From contig JANLHM010000008.1 in assembly GCA_024654565.1 (NCBI GenBank), positions 1 through 42,653 on the forward strand: a stretch of DNA of 42,653 bases, written 5' to 3'. Shown here in pieces: positions 6,151-13,556 of this stretch. The stretch is from Nanobdellota archaeon (GTDB lineage: Archaea; Nanobdellota; Nanobdellia; Pacearchaeales; GW2011-AR1). Within the stretch, counting starts at the first letter, position 1. Each line of letters begins with the position of its first letter. Position numbers and translations under genes: made by a program. The notes under the pieces are model-generated. The model was not told where the DNA came from. It saw only the letters and a list, made by a program, of their open reading frames with translations, and ran no database searches.

Positions 6151-6648
6151 ATGTTAAAGAACATTAACTGGGATGATTACTTCATGTCAATGGTGTACCT
6201 TGTTGCAATGAGAAGTAAGGATGAGTCAACTCACGTAGGAGCTGTTGTTGTTGGGCCCGACAATGAAGTGAGGTCTCTAGGGTATAATGGGTTTCCCCGT
6301 GGACTTATTGACAATGTTCTTGAAAGACAGAAGAGGCCTGAAAAATATTTTTGGATTGAACACGCTGAAAGAAATGCCTTTTACAATGCTACCCTAATCG
6401 GAGTTTCACTCAAAGGGTGCAGAATGTACACAAACGGAACTCCATGTATGGATTGCGGGAGAGGAGTTGTGCAGTCTGGAATTGTTGAAGTTATAGTTGA
6501 CAAAAACTGGGAAAAACATAATCCTCCCGAATGGGAAAACCATGCAAACAAGACTAAGGTTATGTTTGATGAAGTTGGAATTAAACTCCGACACTGGGAA
6601 GGAAAGACAGCAAACATTGAAAAATTTATGAGGGGAGAAAAAATATGA
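6151..6648 (+). CDS. Deoxycytidylate (dCMP) deaminase
   Basis: 165 aa. Zinc-dependent deamination of dCMP to dUMP, the substrate of thymidylate synthase. Motifs: STHVGAVVVGP, GYNGFPRG (dCMP specific), the HAE active site in HAERNAF, and PCMDC for the other two zinc ligands. The start is the ATG at 6151; an AAGGAG-like sequence is 18 bases upstream, too far for a strong ribosome binding site. The stop overlaps the ATG of the following membrane protein. It fits the thymidylate cluster formed with tmk, thyA and folA. Confidence 0.92.
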   Translation: MLKNINWDDYFMSMVYLVAMRSKDESTHVGAVVVGPDNEVRSLGYNGFPRGLIDNVLERQKRPEKYFWIEHAERNAFYNATLIGVSLKGCRMYTNGTPCMDCGRGVVQSGIVEVIVDKNWEKHNPPEWENHANKTKVMFDEVGIKLRHWEGKTANIEKFMRGEKI

Positions 6649-6935
6649 TTCCAGTAATTTTGATGCTCCTTGATTTACTTGCACTTGTTTCACTTACTCT
6701 TATTCAGTTCAATATTTCCCTTGCACTACAACTTCCACTAATGTCTTCAATATACCTCATTGCAAAAGGGTTCATATTTAGAGATGTTATGAGTATAATT
6801 GACCTTCTTTGTGGAGTATACATATTAATTGCATTTATATTTGGCATTTCATCTTTCATATACTGGATAATTCTCGCTTGGTTTTTGTATAAGCTTTTCT
6901 TTGTCACAATCTTTAGTGCGATGAAATTTTCGTGA
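6645..6935 (+). CDS. Small integral membrane protein, unknown
   Basis: 96 aa, almost entirely hydrophobic, with three to four predicted membrane segments (residues 2-30, 31-45, 50-70, 72-92). No family recognised. The start overlaps the dCMP deaminase stop by 4 bases, so it is translated from the same message. Codon pattern matches its neighbours. Function unknown. Confidence 0.65.
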   Translation: MIPVILMLLDLLALVSLTLIQFNISLALQLPLMSSIYLIAKGFIFRDVMSIIDLLCGVYILIAFIFGISSFIYWIILAWFLYKLFFVTIFSAMKFS

Positions 6936-6947
6936 GATTGTTTTAAA

Positions 6948-7502
6948 ATGATAATTGGAATAACGGGAACACTTGGTGCGGGTAAAGGAACGATTGTTGA
7001 ATTATTGAAAAAAAGGGGATTTAAGCATTATTCAGTAAGGGGTTTTTTAATTGAAGAGATAAAAGTAAGAAACCTTCCCATTAACAGGGATTCTATGGTT
7101 ATTGTTGCAAATTTGCTTAGAAATGAAAACTCTCCAAGTTATATTGCAACAAAATTATATGAAATTGCAGAAAAAAACGGGGGTAACTCTGTTATTGAAA
7201 GCCTAAGGGCCGTTGGAGAGGTAAAAGAATTGAAAAAAAATAAAGATTTTTATTTATTTAGCGTTGACGCGAATATAAAGAAAAGATATGAAAGAATTAT
7301 TAAGAGGGGTTCAGAGTCTGACAAAGTAAGTTATGAGAAGTTTCTGGAAGATGAAAAAAGAGAAATGGAAAACAGTGACCCTGCAAAGCAAGATTTAAAA
7401 AAATGTATTGAAATGTCTGACTTCAAGTTCCGAAATAACGGAACAATTAAAGGGCTTGAAAAAAAAGTCGAAGAAATTTTAAGGGAATTAAAATTTAAAT
7501 AA
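6948..7502 (+). CDS. P-loop (deoxy)nucleoside monophosphate kinase-like / dephospho-CoA kinase-like protein
   Basis: 184 aa. P-loop GTLGAGKGT at residues 6-14, then a kinase-like layout: RGFLIEEI, a conserved SLRAVGEVKEL, and FLFSVDANIKKRYERI (the LID arginines). Similar proteins are annotated as AAA-family or dephospho-CoA kinase-like and adenylate-kinase-like (UPF0200) in archaea. Placement after dCMP deaminase and opposite tmk suggests a deoxynucleotide kinase. Its last 15 bases overlap the tail of the convergent tmk. Confidence 0.7.
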   Translation: MIIGITGTLGAGKGTIVELLKKRGFKHYSVRGFLIEEIKVRNLPINRDSMVIVANLLRNENSPSYIATKLYEIAEKNGGNSVIESLRAVGEVKELKKNKDFYLFSVDANIKKRYERIIKRGSESDKVSYEKFLEDEKREMENSDPAKQDLKKCIEMSDFKFRNNGTIKGLEKKVEEILRELKFK

Positions 7503-8108
7503 TTTATCAACATGAAATTTCATCATTTCATGCATTTCTTCTAATCCATTTTCAATATAGGGGATAACAATATAATTATTCGGATTCTCTTTTGCAATTT
7601 CAAGGTACCCCTTGTTTACTTTTCTATGGAATTCCAGACCATCCAAGGACATTCTATCTGCACTTAATTGTTTTTCAAGGCCTTTTTCAGGAGATATGTC
7701 TATTATAAATGCCAAATCCGGTTCATATCCAAAGGTAGATAAAATATTTAATTTTTTTATTAAGTCCAAATTTCCTCCCCTACCATATCCTTGGTAAGCT
7801 ATCGAAGAATCTCTCCCTCTGTCTTGCTGAACAGTGATTCCTTTTTTTAATTTGGGAATAATTAAATTGTGATAAAGCAATGCCCTTGAAGACTGGAAAA
7901 GCAAAACCTCCGACCAGGGCTCAACCTCATCACTTTTCGGATCCAAAAGAATCCCCCTTACTTTTTCGGACAGAGGTGTTCCTCCAGGTTCTCTTGTATT
8001 TATTACCTGAATTCCCTTTCCGATTAAATAATCTTTCATTAATCTGGATTGTATTGACTTTCCACAACCTTCACCACCCTCATAATAAATCAATTTCCCT
8101 CTTTTCAT
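7488..8108 (-). CDS. tmk: Thymidylate kinase
   Basis: 206 aa. It phosphorylates dTMP to dTDP. P-loop GGEGCGKS near residues 11-18, the dTMP-binding REPGGTPLSE, and QDRGRDSSIAYQGYGR corresponding to the DRY-SSxAYQG motif. The first P-loop residues are EGGEGC where most Tmk proteins have EGxDGxGKST. Minus strand, convergent with the upstream kinase; thyA follows on the same strand about 90 bases further right and may share regulation. Confidence 0.9.
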   Translation of the reverse strand: MKRGKLIYYEGGEGCGKSIQSRLMKDYLIGKGIQVINTREPGGTPLSEKVRGILLDPKSDEVEPWSEVLLFQSSRALLYHNLIIPKLKKGITVQQDRGRDSSIAYQGYGRGGNLDLIKKLNILSTFGYEPDLAFIIDISPEKGLEKQLSADRMSLDGLEFHRKVNKGYLEIAKENPNNYIVIPYIENGLEEMHEMMKFHVDKLFKF

Positions 8109-8195
8109 TTTATTTCAAAAACTTTTTTCTTTTTAAATTGATATTTAATTTATAATATACATAAGAGTTGTATTTTTGATAATTGTTTCTGGCAA

Positions 8196-9278
8196 TCATG
8201 CCGCCATATTCGCTTTAGAATCCCATTTATGTGGATTGTAATTGTTAACACTCACTACCTCTAAAGCGGGTAACTTAATTGCCTCTAACAAAGGCAAGTC
8301 TTTCTCAAACTTAAATGTTGGAAGTTCTCTTGGTTCTTTTGACAATTGCTCAAGTATAAATGGAACGTGGTCTTTTCTTTCATTACCCTCAGATTCGATC
8401 GGGGCTTTGTTCAAATACCATTCTCTTAAGCCCAAATAATCTTCCCTTTTTTCAATACTCTTGAACTTTTTCTGAAACTCTTTTACATTTTCGGAATTTG
8501 TCCAAAAGTTGGACCTTGGTGGAACTCCAAGATAGGAGTGAGTGTTTATTGTAGTGTAAATAAACTTTCTAGGGATTTTCCCTGCTTCCTTTGCAACCAT
8601 ATGAAGCATAAGGGAATCTTGTGCCTGATTAAAAGGGTCTCCTAAAAATATGTCGTTACTTCTCTGAACCATGTGCAGGTCCATAAAATCTCCCCAAATA
8701 CTAAACTGGTGCCAAAATGGACAAGGACCGAGAGCCATTTCTTTCAATTTTGAAACATTCCATGATGAGAGAACATGATATCTTGAACCTGGCTTCTCTT
8801 TAGTTCCTTTAAGTAAATTTTCAAGTTGATTTATTATATTTCCATTTTTATCCTCATCATAAACCCAGTTATATCCATAAACAGGTCCTAAATCTCCTGC
8901 GACTTTTGCGAACTCTTCATCTTCTTTAATTTTTAAAGAATATTTTTCAAATTCATTATTCCATTCTAAAGAGTGTTTTGGAATTTTATCTTTTAAGCCT
9001 TGGTTATTTAAATAACGGTCAAAAGCATTTGCTGTCCAAATGTGAATATTTTTATCAACTAAACTTTTAACATTCCTTTCGCCACGAAGTTTCCAAAAAA
9101 GTTCTTCAAAAGGCAATCTAGGGGGAACATTTTTAGTAGTTAATAACGGAAAACCTTCTCTTAGATCAAACTCCGTTGAAAATCCAGAAATCCCTAAAAT
9201 GAATTCCTGAGTACGTGGTTCATAATTGACATCTCCCCTTCCCAGAATCTCTTTTAAAAGTGTATGATACTCCTCCAT
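8196..9278 (-). CDS. thyA: Thymidylate synthase, divergent ThyA
   Basis: 360 aa, longer than E. coli ThyA (264). It makes dTMP from dUMP with methylene-tetrahydrofolate. Motifs in order: FPLLTTKNV, FEELFWKLRGE, HIWTANAFDRYL, the catalytic cysteine in LGPCPFWHQF, VQRSNDIFLGDPFN (phosphate and dUMP contacts), and the HSY equivalent of His207/Tyr209. The usual PCH is PCP, so the residue after the catalytic cysteine is proline instead of histidine. A roughly 60-residue charged insertion lies between the tryptophan motif and the cysteine. Clustered with tmk, dCMP deaminase and folA. Confidence 0.9.
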   Translation of the reverse strand: MEEYHTLLKEILGRGDVNYEPRTQEFILGISGFSTEFDLREGFPLLTTKNVPPRLPFEELFWKLRGERNVKSLVDKNIHIWTANAFDRYLNNQGLKDKIPKHSLEWNNEFEKYSLKIKEDEEFAKVAGDLGPVYGYNWVYDEDKNGNIINQLENLLKGTKEKPGSRYHVLSSWNVSKLKEMALGPCPFWHQFSIWGDFMDLHMVQRSNDIFLGDPFNQAQDSLMLHMVAKEAGKIPRKFIYTTINTHSYLGVPPRSNFWTNSENVKEFQKKFKSIEKREDYLGLREWYLNKAPIESEGNERKDHVPFILEQLSKEPRELPTFKFEKDLPLLEAIKLPALEVVSVNNYNPHKWDSKANMAA

Positions 9279-9360
9279 AAAATAAAATTAAAAAAAGGTT
9301 TAAAATAACTCACGAAGAAAAATTTTCAATATATAGAAAAAAAATCTATGAAAAATTAGG

Positions 9361-10068
9361 TTACAAATCTTCTGCAATTATCTCTCCGAAACTAGTCAAC
9401 ACAATTTTGACCAAATTTCCATCATTCCTAATTTCTACCAAACCTTTATCCTTTAGTTTTTTGCATAGGAAATGAAATTCACTTCTCAAACGATTTTCAT
9501 TATTTCCTTTAACATCTTTTATAAAATCTTTAACTCCAACTTTTTTATTCTCTTTTAGAAGATTTATAAGAATTTTTTCTTTTGGAGTAAATTTGATTTT
9601 ACTATTAATTATGGGAATTTCTATAATTTTTGAAAGACCGTTGTGAAAACCTTCCCCTTTCTCGACCAAAGCCATAATCTTTTTATTATGGCCTTCTGAC
9701 AATGAATACTCAAGCTTAATATTTTTTGTAAAAGAAATGAACATCAAAGCTGCTGAAAGGAGGTGTGAACCCGTTGAGAGGTTTATAGTAAAATTATCAT
9801 CTTTATTTCTTTTCAGATAATTGTTAATTTCTATAATTATGTCTTTTATATCAATGTAATTAACTTCCAAAAATTCAACTTTTGTGAATTTGGAAAGTTC
9901 TTGCAAAATGAATTTATTGACTTCTTGGGTTACTTTATCTGATTTAGAGTAACTATGACCTTTTTTCTGCTTTGTAGAAATTAAGCAAATTTTATCTGCT
10001 CCGCTTTTAAATGCAGTCTTTATTACAAGGTCCCTATCCCACCCTGAGGGGATAATATAAACTTTCAT
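9361..10068 (-). CDS. CARF-domain winged-helix regulator (Csa3/DUF6293-like)
   Basis: 235 aa. The N-terminal Rossmann-like half has MKVYIIPSGWDRD, a conserved CLISTKQ strand end and NLSTGSHLLSAALMF. The N-[LV]-[ST]-[GT]-G-x-H-type loop is the cyclic-nucleotide-binding signature of CARF domains. Residues from about 160 form a winged helix (FTPKEKILINLLKENKKVGVKDFI). Csa3 proteins of this shape regulate CRISPR loci, and DUF6293 relatives occur away from CRISPR. No CRISPR array or cas gene is present here. Divergent from folA with two TATA elements in an 85-base gap. Confidence 0.75.
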   Translation of the reverse strand: MKVYIIPSGWDRDLVIKTAFKSGADKICLISTKQKKGHSYSKSDKVTQEVNKFILQELSKFTKVEFLEVNYIDIKDIIIEINNYLKRNKDDNFTINLSTGSHLLSAALMFISFTKNIKLEYSLSEGHNKKIMALVEKGEGFHNGLSKIIEIPIINSKIKFTPKEKILINLLKENKKVGVKDFIKDVKGNNENRLRSEFHFLCKKLKDKGLVEIRNDGNLVKIVLTSFGEIIAEDL

Positions 10069-10153
10069 TCAAATTCAAACCCCCCTTTATTTAAAAGATT
10101 TTGGAAAACTAGAAGATATAAAATTTTATAAATCCAGAAAAGTTTTTTCAATT

Positions 10154-10636
10154 ATGGGGGGAATAATTATTGCTGCATTATCAGAAAACAATGTAATAGG
10201 GGTGAACAATAAAATTCCATGGTATATTCCTGAAGATTTGACTCGGTTCAAAAAACTTACTTTGAATCACCCAGTTCTGATGGGAAAAAACACTTGGTTT
10301 TCAATCCCTGAAAAATTTAGGCCCCTCCCGAAAAGAAAGAATATTGTTTTGTCAAAAAGTTTAGAAAGTATTGAGGGGGTGCATATTGCAAGGAATATTG
10401 AAGAGGCTTTGGGCTTAACAGGAAATAAAGAATATTACATTATGGGAGGGAGTCAAATTTACCAGCAGTTTTTGCCTTTAGTTGACCATATGGAACTGAC
10501 AAGGATCCACCAAAATTTTGAAGGGGATTCATTCTTTCCCAAATTTGACTTTGAATCTTGGGATTTGCTTAATGAAGAAACAAGAGTGAGTGAAAAGAAC
10601 ATAAAGTATTCCTTTCAAAGTTATCTTAAAATATAA
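10154..10636 (+). CDS. folA: Dihydrofolate reductase
   Basis: 160 aa. It regenerates tetrahydrofolate after thymidylate synthesis. Motifs: IIIAALSENNVIG, IPWYIPEDLTRFKKLT (the catalytic acid is the Asp of EDL), VLMGKNTWFSIP and YYIMGGSQIYQQFLP. Length is typical for bacterial-type DHFR. The ATG follows a TATA (TTTATAAATC, about 10126-10135). DHFR is not universal in archaea; together with ThyA it completes the classical folate-dependent dTMP cycle. Confidence 0.93.
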   Translation: MGGIIIAALSENNVIGVNNKIPWYIPEDLTRFKKLTLNHPVLMGKNTWFSIPEKFRPLPKRKNIVLSKSLESIEGVHIARNIEEALGLTGNKEYYIMGGSQIYQQFLPLVDHMELTRIHQNFEGDSFFPKFDFESWDLLNEETRVSEKNIKYSFQSYLKI

Positions 10637-10693
10637 TTTCTTAAAAATCAACTATATAAAATCTTATAAATAAATTTTTCTTTGATTGGGATT

Positions 10694-11020
10694 ATGACAA
10701 ACAATGACATCGTTCCAGAATTAACAAATGGGGAGTTTGACTCTTTTGTAAAAGGAGAAACAGTTTTTCTTGATTTTTTTGCGGAATGGTGTATGCCCTG
10801 CACCATAATGAGCCCCATAATTGATGACCTTTCTGAAGAATTTAGGGGAAAAATAAAATTTGGGAAAGTTAATGTTGACGACAATCAAAAAATTGCCCAA
10901 AAGTTTGAAATTTCATCAATACCAACTTTCGTACTTTTGAAAGATTCCCAAGTTCTTGAAAGAATTTCAGGTTCAATAACACAGGATGAACTTGAAGAAA
11001 TTTTAAACAGGCATTTGTAA
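10694..11020 (+). CDS. Thioredoxin
   Basis: 108 aa from the ATG at 10694; a TTG four codons earlier is closer to the TATA and unlikely. Active site WCMPC in FAEWCMPCTIMSP, the cis-proline region SIPTFVLLKD, and a C-terminal amphipathic helix. Cytosolic, no signal peptide. It reduces protein disulfides and may feed a ribonucleotide reductase, in keeping with the neighbouring nucleotide genes. TATA at about 10664-10671. Confidence 0.92.
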   Translation: MTNNDIVPELTNGEFDSFVKGETVFLDFFAEWCMPCTIMSPIIDDLSEEFRGKIKFGKVNVDDNQKIAQKFEISSIPTFVLLKDSQVLERISGSITQDELEEILNRHL

Positions 11021-11074
11021 AAAAATCTTGCGAGAAACTTTTATAAACTACTTTTATTAACTAATTTGAGCTGC

Positions 11075-11193
11075 GGCTCCGTAGCTCAGCCTGGTTAGAG
11101 CACCGGACTTTTATGCACGACTTCGTCGTTAAGTTCTTCGCGAAGCGTCGCAAAGAAATCCGGGTGTCGAGGGTTCAAATCCCTTCGGGGCCA
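11075..11193 (+). tRNA. tRNA-Lys(UUU) with a 44-nt intron
   Basis: Acceptor stem GGCTCCG (11075-11081) with CGGGGCC (11186-11192), discriminator A. D stem GCTC/GAGC. Anticodon stem CCGGA (11103-11107) with TCCGG (11159-11163), anticodon TTT at 11110-11112, A37 at 11113. T arm GAGGG-TTCAAAT-CCCTT. The intron 11114-11157 sits at the canonical 37/38 position and folds into ACGAC-TTC-GTCGT plus TTCTT/AAGAA hairpins, suited to the archaeal splicing endonuclease. TATA TTTATAAAC lies near 11039-11047. CCA is not fully encoded. Confidence 0.92.
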
Positions 11194-11198
11194 TTTTT
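11173..11198 (+). repeat. 26 bp direct repeat, copy 1 (tRNA-Lys 3' end)
   Basis: Starts at GTTCAAAT in the T loop and runs 5 T past the tRNA end. It is identical to 11284-11309. This is the native copy inside the tRNA gene. Confidence 0.9.
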
Positions 11199-11283
11199 AG
11201 CAGGTAAACCCGAGACACAAGTGTCGAGTGAGTGTTTTAATTTCTCTCAAATACAAATGTTTCAGAAAGTAAAATGCGAATCT

Positions 11284-11309
11284 GTTCAAATCCCTTCGGG
11301 GCCATTTTT
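11284..11309 (+). repeat. 26 bp direct repeat, copy 2 (displaced tRNA 3' end)
   Basis: Exact duplicate of the tRNA-Lys 3' end, 111 bases downstream. Duplicated tRNA 3' ends are what tyrosine integrases leave as attL/attR. The 85 bases between the copies contain only a small palindrome (GACACAAGTGTC near 11213-11224) and no gene, so this may be a scar after loss of an element. The copy also supplies the last codons of the minus-strand gene that begins at 12068. Confidence 0.85.
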
Positions 11310-12068
11310 TGGAAAAACTATTTTTTTTAGTGTTTTAATTAATTTGGATTTTATTTTACACTCTTCCAATATTAATTTTTGATTTGCGGGAAGCTCTTCC
11401 CCATAAAGATAGAATTTTTCTTTAAAAGGAAAATTAGATAGGGCATTTTTCCAGTAAGGACAATATTCTGGTTCTTGGAGATATTTTTTAAGCTGAAAAA
11501 GAGGTTCTCCTTTTAGATCATTAAATAAAGAGACCTCAAACTTCTCATCCACATTTTTTAATTCAGGAATTTTGAATAAGTCTAAGTGAAAATTGTGATA
11601 ATTATACTCATCTCTATCACTGTAAGTCCCATTAATAACGTAAGGTCTCTCTCCAATTGTGTCTCCATAAATATAATGATGGCTACTTTCAACATTCCTA
11701 GAAAAAAACATTTCTGTAGGACTGCTTTCTTGGTCTAACAGCTGAATAACTTCTTCTTTTTTCCCCCCAACAATATGATTCATATACCCCCATTTTTTAA
11801 TTGGAGAATGTGAATAATTGGAGTATATACATTTAACCTCTTTTTGGAGATTCATCATTTCCAACAGATTTAATTCTTTTTGACCTTTTTTTTCTAAAGG
11901 AAGATATAAATCTTTGAAAAAATATTTAAAGTTTTCAATAAAATTCTTGTTTAACTCCATAATTTGGGATTGCTCTTTACTAAGAAATTCTCTTGCCTCT
12001 CCAACCTTCTTTTCCAATGCTTTTCTTTCTTGTTTAAATTCATTTATTTTTCTTAATAATTCTTCCAT
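11286..12068 (-). CDS. Unknown protein with N-terminal coiled coil; C-terminus encoded by tRNA-derived DNA
   Basis: 260 aa, not recognised. Residues 1-45 are a charged coiled coil (INEFKQERKALEKKVG), followed by a tyrosine- and histidine-rich soluble domain (ESSHHYIYGDTIGERPYVIN). The last residues KNGPEGI and the stop codon are read from the reverse complement of the displaced tRNA 3' end, so the original C-terminus was probably replaced during an integration. No partner gene is obvious. Confidence 0.65.
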   Translation of the reverse strand: MEELLRKINEFKQERKALEKKVGEAREFLSKEQSQIMELNKNFIENFKYFFKDLYLPLEKKGQKELNLLEMMNLQKEVKCIYSNYSHSPIKKWGYMNHIVGGKKEEVIQLLDQESSPTEMFFSRNVESSHHYIYGDTIGERPYVINGTYSDRDEYNYHNFHLDLFKIPELKNVDEKFEVSLFNDLKGEPLFQLKKYLQEPEYCPYWKNALSNFPFKEKFYLYGEELPANQKLILEECKIKSKLIKTLKKIVFPKNGPEGI

Positions 12069-12163
12069 GAATATCTGAAAAATAGAACACTAATTATACC
12101 TTATGCATATTAAACATATGTAAAAGGCGAAAAAATTAAAAACCTTGATTTTCCTGTTTTATT

Positions 12164-13015
12164 ATGAAAAGAAAATTAATCTCACAAAGAAATTCTTTGA
12201 CCTTGACTCTTCCAAAAAATTGGGTAAAAGAAAGAAACTTGAACTCAAAAGATGAAATAGATTTAGTAGAAGAAGGTGATTCAATAATAATCAACTCAGG
12301 AAAAAAAGAAACAAAAAAAGAGTTTACAATTGATGTTTCAGATTATTCAGAAATTCTTATTAGAAATTTGCTTAATCAGATGTATATTTTATCTGCAAAT
12401 AAAATTATTATCCGTTCAAATAAACAGTCTAAATTAGTTTTGTGTGAGAAATTAAGTTCTCTTTTTTTGGTTGGATTTGAGGTGATTGAAAAAACAAAAG
12501 ATAAAGTTATTTTAGAAGCGTTAGCTATTCCGTCAAAAGACAATCTTGATCAATTCATATTAAAAATATTTAATTTTTTAGACAGCAATTTTATTTTTTT
12601 AAGGGAAAGCTTTCAGAAAAACGATAAGCACATTTACAATGAAATTAAAAGAGACACAAAAAAAATTTCACAGTATAGGAATATTTGCAAAAGAATTTTG
12701 TTGGATGACCCAACAAACCCAATAGAAAATAAAATGTTATTGGAGATGATTAATTATTTAACAGAAATTAATCACCTTCTTTTCCATTTGGTTGAAGAAA
12801 AAATTAAAGTGGCCCAAAAATTAGTTGAAGAACTGGAAGAAATCTTTAATTTAATCAAAAAAAGTTACTTCAAAAAAGATTTGGATGCAATTCAACATTC
12901 CCAAGATAAGATTGAAAGAAAACTCTCTGAGAAAAATCAAACTATTTATCCAATACTGAGAAATTTTTATAATCTTTTAATAAGTATAACCCCTGTTGCC
13001 CTGAAAACCTCTTAA
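12164..13015 (+). CDS. PhoU-like regulator with AbrB-type N-terminal domain
   Basis: 283 aa. Residues 1-45 are a swapped-hairpin AbrB/SpoVT-like fold (ISQRNSLTLTLPKNWVKERNL), and residues from about 125 are helical repeats of the PhoU type, with many acidic residues able to hold metal. Archaeal proteins with this two-part layout are annotated as phosphate uptake regulators. No phosphate transporter is adjacent. It lies upstream of the RNA polymerase operon with its own promoter region. Confidence 0.8.
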   Translation: MKRKLISQRNSLTLTLPKNWVKERNLNSKDEIDLVEEGDSIIINSGKKETKKEFTIDVSDYSEILIRNLLNQMYILSANKIIIRSNKQSKLVLCEKLSSLFLVGFEVIEKTKDKVILEALAIPSKDNLDQFILKIFNFLDSNFIFLRESFQKNDKHIYNEIKRDTKKISQYRNICKRILLDDPTNPIENKMLLEMINYLTEINHLLFHLVEEKIKVAQKLVEELEEIFNLIKKSYFKKDLDAIQHSQDKIERKLSEKNQTIYPILRNFYNLLISITPVALKTS

Positions 13016-13047
13016 ACATTTTCTACAAAAATACGTTTTCTATAAAG

Positions 13048-13101
13048 ATCTCCTTAACAAGATCATAAAATTATAACAAAATAGTAATTAAAAAAGGAGA
13101 T
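13048..13101 (+). promoter_or_regulatory. Ribosome binding site sequestered by an upstream complement
   Basis: ATCTCCTT at 13048-13055 is the exact complement of AAGGAGAT at 13094-13101, which is the strongest Shine-Dalgarno sequence in the region and sits 4-9 bases before a 26-codon ORF. If transcription begins before 13048, the leader can hide its own ribosome binding site. A hairpin AAAACC-TCG-GGTTTT follows at 13191-13205, ahead of the rpoH TATA box. Function is inferred. Confidence 0.4.
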
Positions 13102-13103
13102 TA

Positions 13104-13184
13104 ATGTTTATACTTGCTGAAGAGAGAATTTACTATTTTGACAAAAAGTTTCAAAAAGGGTATTACAAATCTCGGAAAGTTTAA
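13104..13184 (+). CDS. Possible 26-aa leader or small protein upstream of rpoH
   Basis: An ATG-initiated ORF of 26 codons preceded by AAGGAG at optimal spacing, unusual in a genome where most genes are leaderless. The product begins MFILAEERIYYF and is basic towards the end. It is too short for a family call. It may be a regulatory leader peptide of the RNA polymerase operon or a small independent protein; coding status is unproven. Confidence 0.3.
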   Translation: MFILAEERIYYFDKKFQKGYYKSRKV

Positions 13185-13343
13185 AACAGAAAAACCTCGG
13201 GTTTTCCCCCTTCATGGAAAGATTTATAAACTAATTTTTTATCAATTTTGTATCACTTAGTGCTCTATAAAGTGTTCCGAAAATTAAATCCGATTAAATC
13301 CCCAACTAACCTTCAATTAAAATTAATTACCGACGACAAAAAT

Positions 13344-13556
13344 ATGCATATTCTACAACCAAAACACACAAAATTGTCTGAAAAAGATTCTGAAGAAATC
13401 TTAAGTAAGCTCAACATTTCTAAAAGTCAGCTTCCAAAAATTCTTTCAAGTGACGTTACCCTCCCCGAAAATTGTGAAGTTGGGGATGTAATAAAGATTG
13501 AGAGAACTGACCCTTCTACAGAGGAATTAAACGCATATTTTAGAGTTGTGGTTTAA
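13344..13556 (+). CDS. rpoH: RNA polymerase subunit H (Rpb5 C-terminal homologue)
   Basis: 70 aa from the ATG at 13344. HILQPKHTKLSEKD matches the archaeal RpoH start (HILVPKH), and the middle QLPKIL and end VGDVIKIERTDPST are typical. An in-frame TTG at 13248 lies exactly where a leaderless message from the TATA at about 13221-13229 would begin and would add 32 residues of unfamiliar sequence. I favour the ATG because the conserved fold starts there, but the longer form is possible. It is followed immediately by rpoB. Confidence 0.85.
   Translation: MHILQPKHTKLSEKDSEEILSKLNISKSQLPKILSSDVTLPENCEVGDVIKIERTDPSTEELNAYFRVVV

Noticed and set aside
7488-7502. Overlapping convergent stop regions of the kinase and tmk as antisense regulation
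   Set aside because: A 15-base tail overlap is ordinary in compact genomes.
9361-10068. Evidence for a CRISPR-Cas locus
   Set aside because: The CARF regulator is alone; no direct-repeat/spacer array and no cas gene were seen on either strand.
11284-11303. A second tRNA gene
   Set aside because: Only the T loop and 3' acceptor half are present; no D arm, anticodon arm or 5' acceptor strand precede it.
13248-13343. 32-residue N-terminal extension of RpoH from a TTG start
   Set aside because: The extension has no similarity to known RpoH, whose conserved region begins at the ATG; kept only as an alternative because of TATA spacing.
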